Positions 35,004 to 43,035 of a stretch of 64,000 nucleotides of DNA are shown piece by piece. The notes beneath the pieces were generated by a model that had not been told where the DNA came from, searched no databases, and saw nothing but the letters and a program-made list of their open reading frames with translations. Made by a program: the position numbers and the translations under genes. Location: positions 1-64,000 of the forward strand of contig UQXK01000002.1 in assembly GCA_900544985.1 (NCBI GenBank), in the 5' to 3' direction. Every line of letters starts with the position of its first letter. Within the stretch, counting starts at the first letter, position 1. The stretch comes from an uncultured Eubacteriales bacterium. Its GTDB lineage: Bacteria > Bacillota > Clostridia > Oscillospirales > CAG-272.

Positions 35004-35411
35004 TTACATATATTGTTTTATGCTTTCCGGTACAGATTCAACAGGCATGGAAACCGTCATGACAACGCTTATATTCACAGCCTCTGCAAGCTTTGCCGTT
35101 TCCTGTACAAACTTTTCGAAATCTTCCATATTCTTATTGCATATTCTGAAAGTTCCGTCAACAAATATATGAGTTATATCGTGGTTGGAAGCATAGATAC
35201 CGGCAATAAAACCGTAAAGCGACTGCGCGTCTGTAAGAGCGTATTCATCGGCATCGATAAGTCTTGCCTGATATTTTATATCAAAGCGAAGATTCGTACC
35301 CTTTTCAAGGCATACGACCGAACCGGCAGAAAGCTCTGCGGCAGCGTTTACCATGGAGATAAGCGTTTTGGTTTTTCCGGTGCCTTTAACACCAACAATC
35401 ATTTTAAGCAT
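35004..35411 (-). CDS. P-loop NTPase of unknown function
   Basis: A 135-residue protein. Walker A is GVKGTGKTKT (residues 7-16) and a Walker-B-like ITHIFVDGTF lies near residue 84. It is common in Clostridia as an ATP-binding protein of unknown role; I do not assign a function. Its leader (35441-35498) can fold into a three-way junction. The start at 35411 has only a weak ribosome binding site; Met4 (35402) is possible. Confidence 0.65.
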   Translation of the reverse strand: MLKMIVGVKGTGKTKTLISMVNAAAELSAGSVVCLEKGTNLRFDIKYQARLIDADEYALTDAQSLYGFIAGIYASNHDITHIFVDGTFRICNKNMEDFEKFVQETAKLAEAVNISVVMTVSMPVESVPESIKQYM

Positions 35412-35440
35412 AACTTAGCTCACTTTCTCGACGGATTTTT

Positions 35441-35498
35441 ATAAAGACGGCGGTGCCTTTCCGTCGCAGGCACGCCGATTTTACGGCGCCGTCTTTAT
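35441..35498 (-). ncRNA. Candidate structured leader RNA (three-way junction)
   Basis: Closing helix of 10 bp (35443-35452 with 35487-35496), enclosing two hairpins: GTGCCT/AGGCAC (35453-35458 with 35468-35473) and GCCG/CGGC (35474-35477 with 35484-35487). It ends 30 bases upstream of the P-loop gene start. It does not match a riboswitch I know, and there is no good T run after it, so a cis-regulatory role is inferred. Confidence 0.4.
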
Positions 35499-35610
35499 TC
35501 TATCTTTATAATACACATTTTTTTACCATTTTTCAAGTGTATTATTAGATAATTTACATCAGAGACAAAAAATTTGTGCAAATTATACAATACCAAAAAG
35601 ACTATGCCTT

Positions 35611-35805
35611 TTATTCAATAATAACAGATTTGATATTCTTTTCAAGTTTTACGCGCGGCACCGTCATATCCCTTCCGCAGGTCAGACATTTTACCCTTAT
35701 ATCCGACCCCGTTCTTAAAACTTCGAACTTTTTTCCTCCGCACGGATGTTCTTTTTTCATTTCGAGGATATTCCCCACATCGAACTTTATGATATTCATA
35801 TTCAC
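35611..35805 (-). CDS. DUF951 zinc-binding small protein
   Basis: A 64-residue protein matching DUF951: DVGNILEMKKEHPCGGKKFEV, then VKCLTCGRDMTVPRVKLEK. Cys22 and the CLTC pair are the likely metal ligands. It is widespread in Firmicutes, fold SH3-like, function unknown. It has a clear promoter inside an inverted repeat (35832-35872) and appears monocistronic. Confidence 0.88.
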   Translation of the reverse strand: MNMNIIKFDVGNILEMKKEHPCGGKKFEVLRTGSDIRVKCLTCGRDMTVPRVKLEKNIKSVIIE

Positions 35806-35831
35806 ATTCCCCGCATATATTCCTTTTTTCT

Positions 35832-35872
35832 ATTATACAAGCGAAAATGTTTGCTTGCAAGAACATTTTCGC
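35832..35872 (-). promoter_or_regulatory. Promoter embedded in an 11-bp inverted repeat (repeat copy 1)
   Basis: On the minus strand TTGCAA (35860-35855), 17 bases, TATAAT (35837-35832). The promoter overlaps a perfect inverted repeat GCGAAAATGTT/AACATTTTCGC (35841-35851 with 35862-35872). The core recurs near 63.08 kb, as does an upstream hairpin of the ACAAAAAT/ATTTTTGT kind. Confidence 0.7.
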
Positions 35873-36070
35873 GCCGTATTTCAATAAGAATGCGTTTTTT
35901 AAAGAAAAACGGAAGCGGCTTTAAGCCGCGAAACAAAAATTTTATTTTTGTTCATTCTGATGCTATTATAACTTAAAATATGCGGAACCGTCAATAAACA
36001 AAGTAAAAAGCTTATTGACTTTTTGCATTTTTAAATATATAATTTTAAAAAAATAATTGAGGTGACCATT

Positions 36071-36227
36071 ATGCCGAAAATGATGCCCGATATTTTCATT
36101 GTCCGTCACAGATACGCACAACAAAAAACAAAAGCAAATATATGTTTCCACTTATCGCTGTCTTTACCGATATAATAATCTTGCAACAGCCGATGTAAAC
36201 GATCTTCTTTCCCTTGTATTAAAATAA
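36071..36227 (+). pseudogene. Small gene broken by a one-base slip in an A6 run
   Basis: A good ribosome binding site (GAGGTGACC) precedes ATG 36071. As written, the frame stops after 34 codons. Removing one A from the A6 run (36123-36128) gives a single 51-codon frame ending TAA at 36227, with a plausible C-terminus (YVSTYRCLYRYNNLATADVN), followed at once by a terminator. So this is a real small gene with a frameshift, a sequencing or assembly error in a homopolymer, or a slippage site. I do not recognise the protein. Confidence 0.5.
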
Positions 36228-36235
36228 TTTTTATT

Positions 36236-36267
36236 TTAAAGGCTTCTTTTTTAGGAAGCCTTTTTTT
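36236..36267 (+). terminator. Terminator after the small broken gene
   Basis: 9-bp stem AAAGGCTTC/GAAGCCTTT (36238-36246 with 36255-36263), then T run. Confidence 0.85.
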
Positions 36268-36557
36268 GTGAAAATTTGTAAAAAATTACAATTATACATC
36301 TATAAAAACAACAAAAAACAGCATGTTTTAACGAAATTGTCAAAATACTTTCTTATAAATGTAAAAACATGTTATAATATATTTAAAAAATACGCTCAGG
36401 CAAATTTTGAGTCGTTATTATACGCACATATCTTATATGAACCGTTAACATAAGAAAAGACATAAATTATAAAAAAAGACAAGATTTTATGTTAAGTATT
36501 TTTATAAAGCCATTCTATAAAAATATGAGATAAAAAAATCCCTTAAAAGGACTGCAT
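36268..36557. other. AT-rich region upstream of ispD
   Basis: About 290 bases with no convincing gene. An extended -10 box (TGTTATAAT, 36370-36378) could start the ispDF transcript. A 61-codon open frame here has unusual composition and no ribosome binding site, and is not called. Confidence 0.5.
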
Positions 36558-37316
36558 ATGAAAAATATTCTTCAAAAAACAGACAAAATTTTGACCACCA
36601 TATCAAACGCTTCGGGACATCCGATGACAAGCGCGGTAATACTCGCCGCGGGAGAAAGCTCTCGCTTCTCTTCCGAAAAAACAAAACAAATAACTGAAAT
36701 AAACGACATTCCGATAGTGGTACGTTCTGTCCTGATTTTTCAGAAAAGTTCTCTTGTCGACGAAATAATAATAGTGGCATCGGAAAAAGAGATACCCTAC
36801 TATACGGAATATATAGATAAATATTCCCTTTCAAAAGTAAAAAAAGTCGTCACCGGAGGAAAAAGCCGTGCGGAATCCTCCAAAAACGGATTTTTTGCAA
36901 CAGATAAAAAAAGCAAATTCGTACTGTTTCACGATGCCGCAAGATGTTTCCTGCGTGAAGATCAGGCGGAAAACGTCATAAAAGCCGCTTATAAATACGG
37001 AGCGGCAATCGCTGCCGTAAAATCCACGGATACGATAAAAAGAGCCGACAAAGACGGATTTATATCGAAAACAATCGACAGAAAGACAATATGGCGGGCA
37101 CAGACGCCGCAGGCGTTCTTAAAAAAACTATACGAAATATCCCTTGCAAAAGCGGGAGAGGCATATATTTATGCAACAGATGACGCAAGTATTGCAGAAG
37201 CTTCCGGTTTTAAAGTAAAACTTGTGGAATGCGGAGAAAATAATATAAAAATAACATATAAAGAAGATCTTTCCCGCGCAAAATATCTTATAGAGGAAAA
37301 TGAGGAAGTAAAATGA
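36558..37316 (+). CDS. ispD: 2-C-methyl-D-erythritol 4-phosphate cytidylyltransferase
   Basis: A 252-residue enzyme of the MEP isoprenoid pathway. The nucleotide-binding loop VILAAGESSRF (about 28-38), the FHDAARCFL segment and RKTIWRAQTPQAF are characteristic. It joins CTP and MEP to form CDP-ME in the cytosol. The 25 residues before the family start are longer than usual; Met24 (36627) is an alternative start. It overlaps ispF by 4 bases, a common arrangement. Confidence 0.95.
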   Translation: MKNILQKTDKILTTISNASGHPMTSAVILAAGESSRFSSEKTKQITEINDIPIVVRSVLIFQKSSLVDEIIIVASEKEIPYYTEYIDKYSLSKVKKVVTGGKSRAESSKNGFFATDKKSKFVLFHDAARCFLREDQAENVIKAAYKYGAAIAAVKSTDTIKRADKDGFISKTIDRKTIWRAQTPQAFLKKLYEISLAKAGEAYIYATDDASIAEASGFKVKLVECGENNIKITYKEDLSRAKYLIEENEEVK

Positions 37317-37789
37317 AAATCAAAGTAGGTCACGGATACGATGTACACCGCCTCGTACCGGAAAGAAAGCTTATTATAGGAGGGGTTTGTATCCCATTCG
37401 AAAAAGGGCTTCTCGGTCATTCCGACGCAGATGTTCTCTGCCATGCTATCGCAGATTCACTTCTCGGTGCCTGCGGTGAAAGAGATATAGGTTATCATTT
37501 TCCGGATACAGACGAAAAATATCACAATATATCAAGCCTTATCATTTTATCCGAATGCAAAAAAATTCTCGATTCCCATAACTTCCGAATTTCAAATATA
37601 GACGCGACGGTAATCGCGCAAAAACCCAAACTTTCCCCTTATATAGACAAAATGAGAGAAAACATATCTCACTGTCTCGGTATAGATAAGGAAAATGTAA
37701 ATATCAAGGCTACGACAGAAGAAAAACTCGGTTTTACAGGAAACGGCGAAGGTATATCTGCACATTCCGTATGCCTTATCACCGATTAA
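37313..37789 (+). CDS. ispF: 2-C-methyl-D-erythritol 2,4-cyclodiphosphate synthase
   Basis: A 158-residue enzyme of usual length. Zinc-binding GHGYDVHR (6-13), GHSDADVLCHAIADSLLGA and TTEEKLGFTGNGEGI are all present. It cyclises CDP-ME 2-phosphate, the fifth step of the MEP pathway. Start overlaps the ispD stop (ATGA). Confidence 0.97.
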   Translation: MKIKVGHGYDVHRLVPERKLIIGGVCIPFEKGLLGHSDADVLCHAIADSLLGACGERDIGYHFPDTDEKYHNISSLIILSECKKILDSHNFRISNIDATVIAQKPKLSPYIDKMRENISHCLGIDKENVNIKATTEEKLGFTGNGEGISAHSVCLITD

Positions 37790-38043
37790 AAATACCGTTC
37801 TTCGCTGTTTTTATACAAAATATAGTATAATATCCCCTCTTTTAATACTAAAAAATCTATTAAAGACGATTTATGTCATCAATTTTGTCAAGATAAACAA
37901 AATATCAGTATAAAATATTATGACATTTTTTTCCATTTTACAATTGCATTTATTTCCATAATATGGTAATATATTTATGCAAGGTTTTGAATATTCAAAA
38001 AAGCGACACAAAATAAATTACAAAAATCGGAGAAAGCATAATT

Positions 38044-38826
38044 ATGGAACAAAAAATAAAAATTTTGATAGCAGACGAAAGTGCGGAGTTCAGAGCCGAA
38101 CTCAAAGACAATCTTTTGCATGCCGGAATGAATGTGGTAGAAGAAGCATCAAACGGACTTGACGTTCTTACAAAAATAAAAAGAACAATGCCCGATATCG
38201 TACTTATCGATATATGGCTTCCTAAAATGGATACGGTTCAGATAATAAAGAAAGCAAAATCCCTGTTTCAGCCGGCTTCCCAGGCACCGGATTTTATAGT
38301 ATTCACATTGTGCGCAAATAAAAATATATTCCTCGAAGCGGTCGATGCAGGAGCAGCTTTTTGTATGCAAAAGCCTTTCGATTATGCGACGCTTTATGAC
38401 AGAATAATAAGAATTCAGAAAAACCGTCAGAATTCAAAGACGCAGATTCCGGATTTTCCGTACGGACAAGACCAGAACGATCTTGAAACGCAGGTAACGG
38501 CAATAATACATAAAATAGGCGTTCCCGCGCACATAAAAGGATATCAATACCTCAGAACAGCTATCATGATGACCGTAGAGGACAACGACCTTATAAATTC
38601 CGTAACAAAAATTCTCTACCCCACTGTTGCCAAAAAATATCAGACCACCTCATCAAGAGTTGAAAGGGCGATTCGCCACGCAATAGAAGTCGCATGGGAC
38701 CGTGGAGATCTTGAAACACTCAATTCATATTTCGGATACACGATACAGAATGAACGCGGAAAACCCACAAACAGCGAATTTATCGCAATGATAGCGGACA
38801 ACCTCCGTTTGAAAAATAAAATATGA
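38044..38826 (+). CDS. spo0A: Sporulation master response regulator Spo0A
   Basis: A 260-residue protein. Receiver domain (1-120) with acidic pair at ADES, phospho-acceptor Asp in VLIDIWLP, Thr in VFTL and Lys in MQKPFD. The C-terminal DNA-binding domain (150-260) has the almost invariant SSRVERAIRHAIEVAWDRGD. Phosphorylated Spo0A binds 0A boxes and starts sporulation. The usual upstream neighbour spoIVB is absent; ispDF is there instead. A near-match to the 0A box, TTTGTCAAG (37884-37892), lies about 150 bases upstream and is only suggestive. Monocistronic with a terminator. Confidence 0.96.
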   Translation: MEQKIKILIADESAEFRAELKDNLLHAGMNVVEEASNGLDVLTKIKRTMPDIVLIDIWLPKMDTVQIIKKAKSLFQPASQAPDFIVFTLCANKNIFLEAVDAGAAFCMQKPFDYATLYDRIIRIQKNRQNSKTQIPDFPYGQDQNDLETQVTAIIHKIGVPAHIKGYQYLRTAIMMTVEDNDLINSVTKILYPTVAKKYQTTSSRVERAIRHAIEVAWDRGDLETLNSYFGYTIQNERGKPTNSEFIAMIADNLRLKNKI

Positions 38827-38833
38827 ATACATC

Positions 38834-38866
38834 AAAACGGCATAGCGAAAGTTATGCCGTTTTTTC
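38834..38866 (+). terminator. Terminator after spo0A
   Basis: 11-bp stem AAAACGGCATA/TATGCCGTTTT (38834-38844 with 38853-38863), then T run. Confidence 0.9.
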
Positions 38867-38897
38867 TTCAAAATCTTTAAATTTTTTTATAAAAGCC

Positions 38898-38928
38898 TTG
38901 ACTTAGAGTAAACTACAAGTTATATAAT
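38898..38928 (+). promoter_or_regulatory. MerR-type promoter with 19-bp spacer
   Basis: TTGACT (38898-38903), a 19-base spacer and TATAAT (38923-38928). Over-long spacers with a dyad (here CTTAGAGTA-AACTACAAG) are the mark of promoters activated by MerR-family regulators by DNA untwisting. The regulator is the first gene of the transcript. Confidence 0.85.
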
Positions 38929-38950
38929 GAAAATACAAGGAGGCGTAAAT

Positions 38951-39331
38951 ATGGGATTAACTATAAAAGAAGTGAGCGAAAAGTATGATATTCCCTCTGA
39001 AACTTTAAGATATTACGAAAGAGTTGGCGTTATTCCGCCCGTTACAAGAACCGCAGGCGGAATAAGAGATTATTCCGATACCGATATACAATGGGTCGAA
39101 AATGCGAAATGTATGCGTGCGGCAGGACTCCCTATCGAGGTAATAATAGAGTATCTAAGGCTATTCCGAGAGGGAGATTCGACAATAAAAGCACGCCTGG
39201 ACCTTTTAAGCGAGCAAAGAGAAATATTATTAAAGCAATATAAGCAATTGGAAGAAACAATAAACAGATTGGACTATAAAATCTCAAAATATCAAGAAGC
39301 ACTTCAAACGGGAAAACTTAATTGGGACTGA
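38951..39331 (+). CDS. MerR-family regulator (AdhR/YraB-like)
   Basis: A 126-residue regulator. N-terminal HTH (TIKEVSEKYDIPSETLRYYE) and GVIPPVTRTAGGIRDYSDTD wing, then a coiled-coil dimerisation helix (about 80-120). No Cys-rich metal loop, so it resembles aldehyde/electrophile- or redox-responsive MerR proteins rather than metal sensors. Start at 38951 because AAGGAGGCGTAAAT precedes it. It controls a 19-bp-spacer promoter upstream and is co-transcribed with a flavodoxin, a flavin reductase and a flavodoxin-like lipoprotein. Confidence 0.9.
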   Translation: MGLTIKEVSEKYDIPSETLRYYERVGVIPPVTRTAGGIRDYSDTDIQWVENAKCMRAAGLPIEVIIEYLRLFREGDSTIKARLDLLSEQREILLKQYKQLEETINRLDYKISKYQEALQTGKLNWD

Positions 39332-39369
39332 AATTTTTATTTTTTAATTACAATAAAGGAGAAAGTATC

Positions 39370-39843
39370 ATGAGTAAAAAATTAGTCGCCTTTTTCAGCG
39401 CAAGCGGCGTTACCGCAAAGCTTGCCGAAATATTTTCAAAAGCCGCCGATGCGGATATATTCGAAATAATACCGTCAAAACCGTATACTGCCGCAGACCT
39501 TGATTGGACAAACAAAGAAAGCCGATCCACGCTTGAAATGAAAGACAAAAATTCAAGACCGGAAATAGCAAGCAAAGTCGAAAACGTGGACGAATACGAT
39601 ACGATCTATATAGGTTTTCCCATATGGTGGTATGTAGCGCCGACCATAATAAACACTTTTCTTGAAAGTTATAACCTTGAAGGAAAAACCGTTGTTCCCT
39701 TCGCAACCTCCGGCGGCAGTGGTATGGGAAAAACAAATGAAAATCTTTTGCCCTCATGCCCGGGAGCAATCTTGAAGGAAGGAAAGAAATTTTCCGCAAA
39801 CGCCTCGGCAGAAGAAATAAAATCCTGGATAGAAAGCATTTAA
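39370..39843 (+). CDS. Flavodoxin
   Basis: A 157-residue flavodoxin of the Flavodoxin_4 type. The FMN phosphate loop is FFSASGVTAKLA (8-19) and the isoalloxazine-contact segments are YIGFPIWWYVAPTII and FATSGGSGMG. It carries one or two electrons in the cytosol. Start at 39370 due to AAAGGAGAAAGTATC. Part of the MerR operon, 38 bases after the regulator. Confidence 0.92.
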   Translation: MSKKLVAFFSASGVTAKLAEIFSKAADADIFEIIPSKPYTAADLDWTNKESRSTLEMKDKNSRPEIASKVENVDEYDTIYIGFPIWWYVAPTIINTFLESYNLEGKTVVPFATSGGSGMGKTNENLLPSCPGAILKEGKKFSANASAEEIKSWIESI

Positions 39844-39860
39844 AAAAGGAGAATAAAAAA

Positions 39861-40397
39861 ATGGCAAATGTACTTGTTATATCAACCAGTTTTCGCAAAA
39901 ACAGCAATTCCGATATCCTTTCGGACGAATTTATAAAAGGCGCCGCAGAGGCGGGACACAATGTCGAAAAAATAAATCTTTCCGATAAGACAATAAACTT
40001 TTGCAAAGGGTGTCTTGCCTGTCAGAAAACGCAGAAATGCATCATAAACGACGATGCAAGAGAAATCGCGGAAAAAGTTCTTAATGCAGATATACTTGTT
40101 TTCGCGACACCGATATATTATTACAGCGTAAGCGGCCAATTAAAAACACTTATAGACAGATTAAATCCGCTCTACTCCGATGATTATAAGTTCAGAAAAG
40201 TCTATCTTATCGCAACAGCCGCAGAAGATGAAAAAGAAACCGTAAAAGGAACAGTTACAGCCGTTAAAGGCTTTGTAGACTGCTTTGAAAGATCAACGCT
40301 TGCAGGCGTTATCTTTGCAGGCGGCGTAAATATGCCGGGTGAGATAAAAGGACACCCCTCACTTATCGAAGCATATAACATAGGCAAATCTTTATAA
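39861..40397 (+). CDS. NAD(P)H-dependent flavin oxidoreductase
   Basis: A 178-residue flavodoxin-fold reductase (NADPH-dependent FMN reductase type). N-terminal VLVISTSFRKNSNSDIL binds FMN phosphate; CKGCLACQKTQKCIINDD has several Cys typical of iron-sulfur-flavoprotein-like reductases, and ATPIYYYSVSGQLKTLIDR is conserved. Substrate may be quinone or another electrophile. Start at 39861 after AAAGGAG. Third gene of the MerR operon. Confidence 0.9.
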   Translation: MANVLVISTSFRKNSNSDILSDEFIKGAAEAGHNVEKINLSDKTINFCKGCLACQKTQKCIINDDAREIAEKVLNADILVFATPIYYYSVSGQLKTLIDRLNPLYSDDYKFRKVYLIATAAEDEKETVKGTVTAVKGFVDCFERSTLAGVIFAGGVNMPGEIKGHPSLIEAYNIGKSL

Positions 40398-40435
40398 TCG
40401 TACATATATCAATTCTAAAAAGGAGGTCATGCTTT

Positions 40436-41410
40436 ATGAAACGATTTTGTTGCTTAATTATAGCAGTTATAATAATTCTGCTGTTAATAGGATGTTCGAC
40501 CACGCCAAATGATAGCGATAGTCTTCTTCAAAGTACGGATAATACGCTGATAAGAAGCGAAACAAAAATTTTAGTCGCATATTTTTCCTGTACCGGAACG
40601 ACTGAAAAAGTCGCCGAAAAAATAGCCGATAAAACAAACGGAACACTTTACAAAATCGTGCCGCAAACGTCGTATACTTCCGAAGATCTGAATTACGGCA
40701 ATCCGAACAGCAGAACAAGCATAGAACAAAACGATGAAAATTTCAGAACGGAAATGGTTGGAAAAATCGAAAATTTTGAAGATTTCGACGTTATATTTAT
40801 CGGGTACCCAATCTGGTGGGGGAAAGCGCCGAAAATAATATACACTTTTCTCGAAGAATACGATTTCGGCGGAAAAACCGTAATTCCCTTCTGTACCTCA
40901 GGCAGCAGCGGTATCGATTCAAGCATACCGCCACTTAAAACGATTACACCAAATGCAACTTTTTTAAACGGAAAAAGGTTCTCATCCCGAGTAAGCGATG
41001 AAGACATAGCAAAATGGATAAATGATCTGAATATTATGAAAAACAAAGATACTCTATATATAAAAATCGGAGAAAATATTTTAGAGGCGGAATTGACGGA
41101 AAATTCAAGTGCCGCCGCACTTACCGAACTTCTGAAAGATAAAGACATAACAATAGAAATGCACGATTACGGCGATTTTGAAAAAGTCGGAGAAATAGGT
41201 ATGAATCTTCCTGTAAACGACGAGAGGATAACGACCACAGCCGGGGATCTTATACTCTATCAGGGAGACAAATTCGTTATTTATTATGATACAAATTCAT
41301 GGAATTTCACAAGACTCGGTAAAATAAAAAACATATCGGAGACAGAATTAAAAAACATCTTAGGGGAAAACAATGTAACGGTAACTCTTACACTGAATCC
41401 ATCTAAGTAG
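40436..41410 (+). CDS. Lipoprotein with flavodoxin and cyclophilin-like domains
   Basis: A 324-residue exported lipoprotein: signal peptide with lipobox LIGC (Cys20). Residues 45-198 are a flavodoxin domain (VAYFSCTGTTEKVAEKIA, IGYPIWWGKAPKIIY, CTSGSSGI). Residues 205-320 match the cyclophilin-like domain often paired with such flavodoxins (LTENSSAAALTELL, MNLPVNDERIT). An FMN electron carrier on the outer face of the membrane suggests extracytosolic electron transfer. Last gene of the MerR operon; TAG stop. Confidence 0.88.
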   Translation: MKRFCCLIIAVIIILLLIGCSTTPNDSDSLLQSTDNTLIRSETKILVAYFSCTGTTEKVAEKIADKTNGTLYKIVPQTSYTSEDLNYGNPNSRTSIEQNDENFRTEMVGKIENFEDFDVIFIGYPIWWGKAPKIIYTFLEEYDFGGKTVIPFCTSGSSGIDSSIPPLKTITPNATFLNGKRFSSRVSDEDIAKWINDLNIMKNKDTLYIKIGENILEAELTENSSAAALTELLKDKDITIEMHDYGDFEKVGEIGMNLPVNDERITTTAGDLILYQGDKFVIYYDTNSWNFTRLGKIKNISETELKNILGENNVTVTLTLNPSK

Positions 41411-41579
41411 AAATGAATTCCGATGAATGAGTTGTAAAAATCATCATTACATATAATTTCATTACACATTTGCATGCCGGATTCGGGAAAGAAAAAACAC
41501 ACCATATAAAGCACCGGTGTTTGCATATCTCTTTCGAAATTTTTCAATCTGCTTTTCTCTCTTTATAAAATTTACAACA

Positions 41580-41630
41580 TAAAAAGGAGTGCCGAACGCT
41601 ACCGTTTCTTGCGCACTCCTTTTTTGTTTT
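41580..41630. terminator. Bidirectional terminator at the edge of the accessory block
   Basis: AAAAAGGAGTGC/GCACTCCTTTTT stem (41581-41592 with about 41613-41624) and T run. It is about 170 bases after the MerR operon and 50 bases before the convergent fusion gene. The stretch 41411-41579 shows nothing else. Confidence 0.8.
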
Positions 41631-41678
41631 TTCTAAGACTTAATCCTTTTAAGACACGCCATATCCAAAATAAAAATT

Positions 41679-42815
41679 TTATCGATTTTGTCCCGAATTG
41701 CGGATAATCTCTACAATCTTTTCTGCCGCCACAAGAGGATCATCACCCACTTGAACTTCTTCATCGCAGATTTCCGCATTACGATATTCAAAATCCAAAG
41801 AGAGAATTCGATTAGTTTTATCATCCAAATCGCTTTCCCTCTCAATGATATTTTTAATAGTCTGCGACCTCTCCCGATTAGTAAAGATCAGCATGGCACG
41901 GGATCGATATAGATTTTTAAGTGTCAAAGCTCCGCATATGTCAATGGGAATAACCGCCACCGCTCCACGATTCACAACAGGAGCAATATCGCGATCGCAA
42001 GTGCCATAATGATGACCGCTGTACACCGTTGTTTCAATATAGTTTCCGTTTCGCCATTCGCTCAAGAACTGCTCCTCTTTAATAAAGCGATAGGCACTTT
42101 CCGATTCCCCCGACCTGCGAGGACGCGTGGTTGAAGTAACAGGTTTCTCAAAATGTAATCCGTCATCTGTCTTTCGTTCAACAAGAATTTTCGCAATATC
42201 GTTTTTCATTGATCCGGAAGGTCCGACAAGACAAAGAACTCCGCCATCTGTCAGATTCGGCGACTTTTCCGTAAAAGAATTGCACACCATTTCGCACAGA
42301 TGAAGAAAATCATCATAACTGTTTACGGAAAGCAATCCTGATAAATTGGCATTCCATGGTTTGCGAAAAAGAACAGGATATGCCGCTCTGGAATTTGAAA
42401 TATTATGCGCACCGTCATCCAGCATTATATCGAGCATCACAACATCCTTGCGCGTTCCAATAAGCAAGTTTTTCGGCGGAATCTCCGGAAAGTCCTCAAT
42501 CAGGCGTTCAGCACGAGCGCTCATACAGCAGGCAGGTACAGCCGTAATAAAAAACACATCTGCAATCCGAGAAAGCTTGCGAACAAAATCTTTTGCACCG
42601 GGCATAATAGGCTGAGTACGAACAAATTCGGGATCGGAGTAAAGCGCTATTCTCTCGTCCGCATGTCTCCCGTAGCTCCCCCATCCCTTAATATCTTCAA
42701 GTTTCACATCTTCCTCATCCGGATATCTGCTGTTGATAATAGAAAGCGCGTAAGAATTGCATTCATACAGCGTATCATCAACATCCAAGCCAACACTTAT
42801 TCTGTATTTTTTCAT
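41679..42815 (-). CDS. 5'-nucleotidase (HAD) fused to guanylate-kinase-like domain
   Basis: A 378-residue two-domain protein. Residues 1-185 are a HAD-type 5'(3')-deoxyribonucleotidase: nucleophile motif DVDDTLYE (11-18), FITAV (89-93) and LDIMLDDGAHN (128-138). Residues 192-375 look like guanylate kinase: GPSGSMKND (198-206), TSTTRPRR (228-235), a YRF site and ETTVYSGHHYG (261-271). The P-loop is degraded (Met for Gly, Asn for Ser/Thr), so the kinase half may bind but not phosphorylate nucleotide. A nucleotidase joined to a nucleotide kinase is unusual. It is transcribed divergently from the DHH-SurE operon. Confidence 0.82.
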   Translation of the reverse strand: MKKYRISVGLDVDDTLYECNSYALSIINSRYPDEEDVKLEDIKGWGSYGRHADERIALYSDPEFVRTQPIMPGAKDFVRKLSRIADVFFITAVPACCMSARAERLIEDFPEIPPKNLLIGTRKDVVMLDIMLDDGAHNISNSRAAYPVLFRKPWNANLSGLLSVNSYDDFLHLCEMVCNSFTEKSPNLTDGGVLCLVGPSGSMKNDIAKILVERKTDDGLHFEKPVTSTTRPRRSGESESAYRFIKEEQFLSEWRNGNYIETTVYSGHHYGTCDRDIAPVVNRGAVAVIPIDICGALTLKNLYRSRAMLIFTNRERSQTIKNIIERESDLDDKTNRILSLDFEYRNAEICDEEVQVGDDPLVAAEKIVEIIRNSGQNR

Positions 42816-42873
42816 TTTTCTGCATCCTTAAAGCTCGTTTTTTATCAGATTTTTTGAATAAATTTCTACTGAT

Positions 42874-42902
42874 AGAATAACATGCGGCGCAAAAATTGTC
42901 AA
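42874..42902 (-). promoter_or_regulatory. Promoter of the nucleotidase-kinase fusion gene
   Basis: Minus strand TTGACA (42902-42897), 17 bases, TATTCT (42879-42874). Confidence 0.65.
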
Positions 42903-42969
42903 GCATCTGAAACGTCAGTTACACGCTTCTCTCTCTATGACAGACGGCAAAAACAGAGGGATGCGACTC

Positions 42970-42998
42970 TTGACATTTCGACAAAAAAATGCTATAAA
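42970..42998 (+). promoter_or_regulatory. Promoter of the DHH-DHH-surE operon
   Basis: TTGACA (42970-42975), 17 bases, TATAAA (42993-42998). The start site would be near 43005, about 30 bases before the first gene. Confidence 0.75.
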
Positions 42999-43035
42999 TT
43001 ATGATAGAATACTTGTCAAGAAATGGAGAAAAAGC

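Noticed and set aside
36268..36453. 61-codon Lys/Tyr-rich open frame
   Set aside because: Poly-A composition, no ribosome binding site, and it begins in the T run of a terminator.
37884..37892. Spo0A box upstream of spo0A
   Set aside because: TTTGTCAAG differs from TTTGTCGAA at two positions and such strings are common in AT-rich DNA; kept only as a remark.
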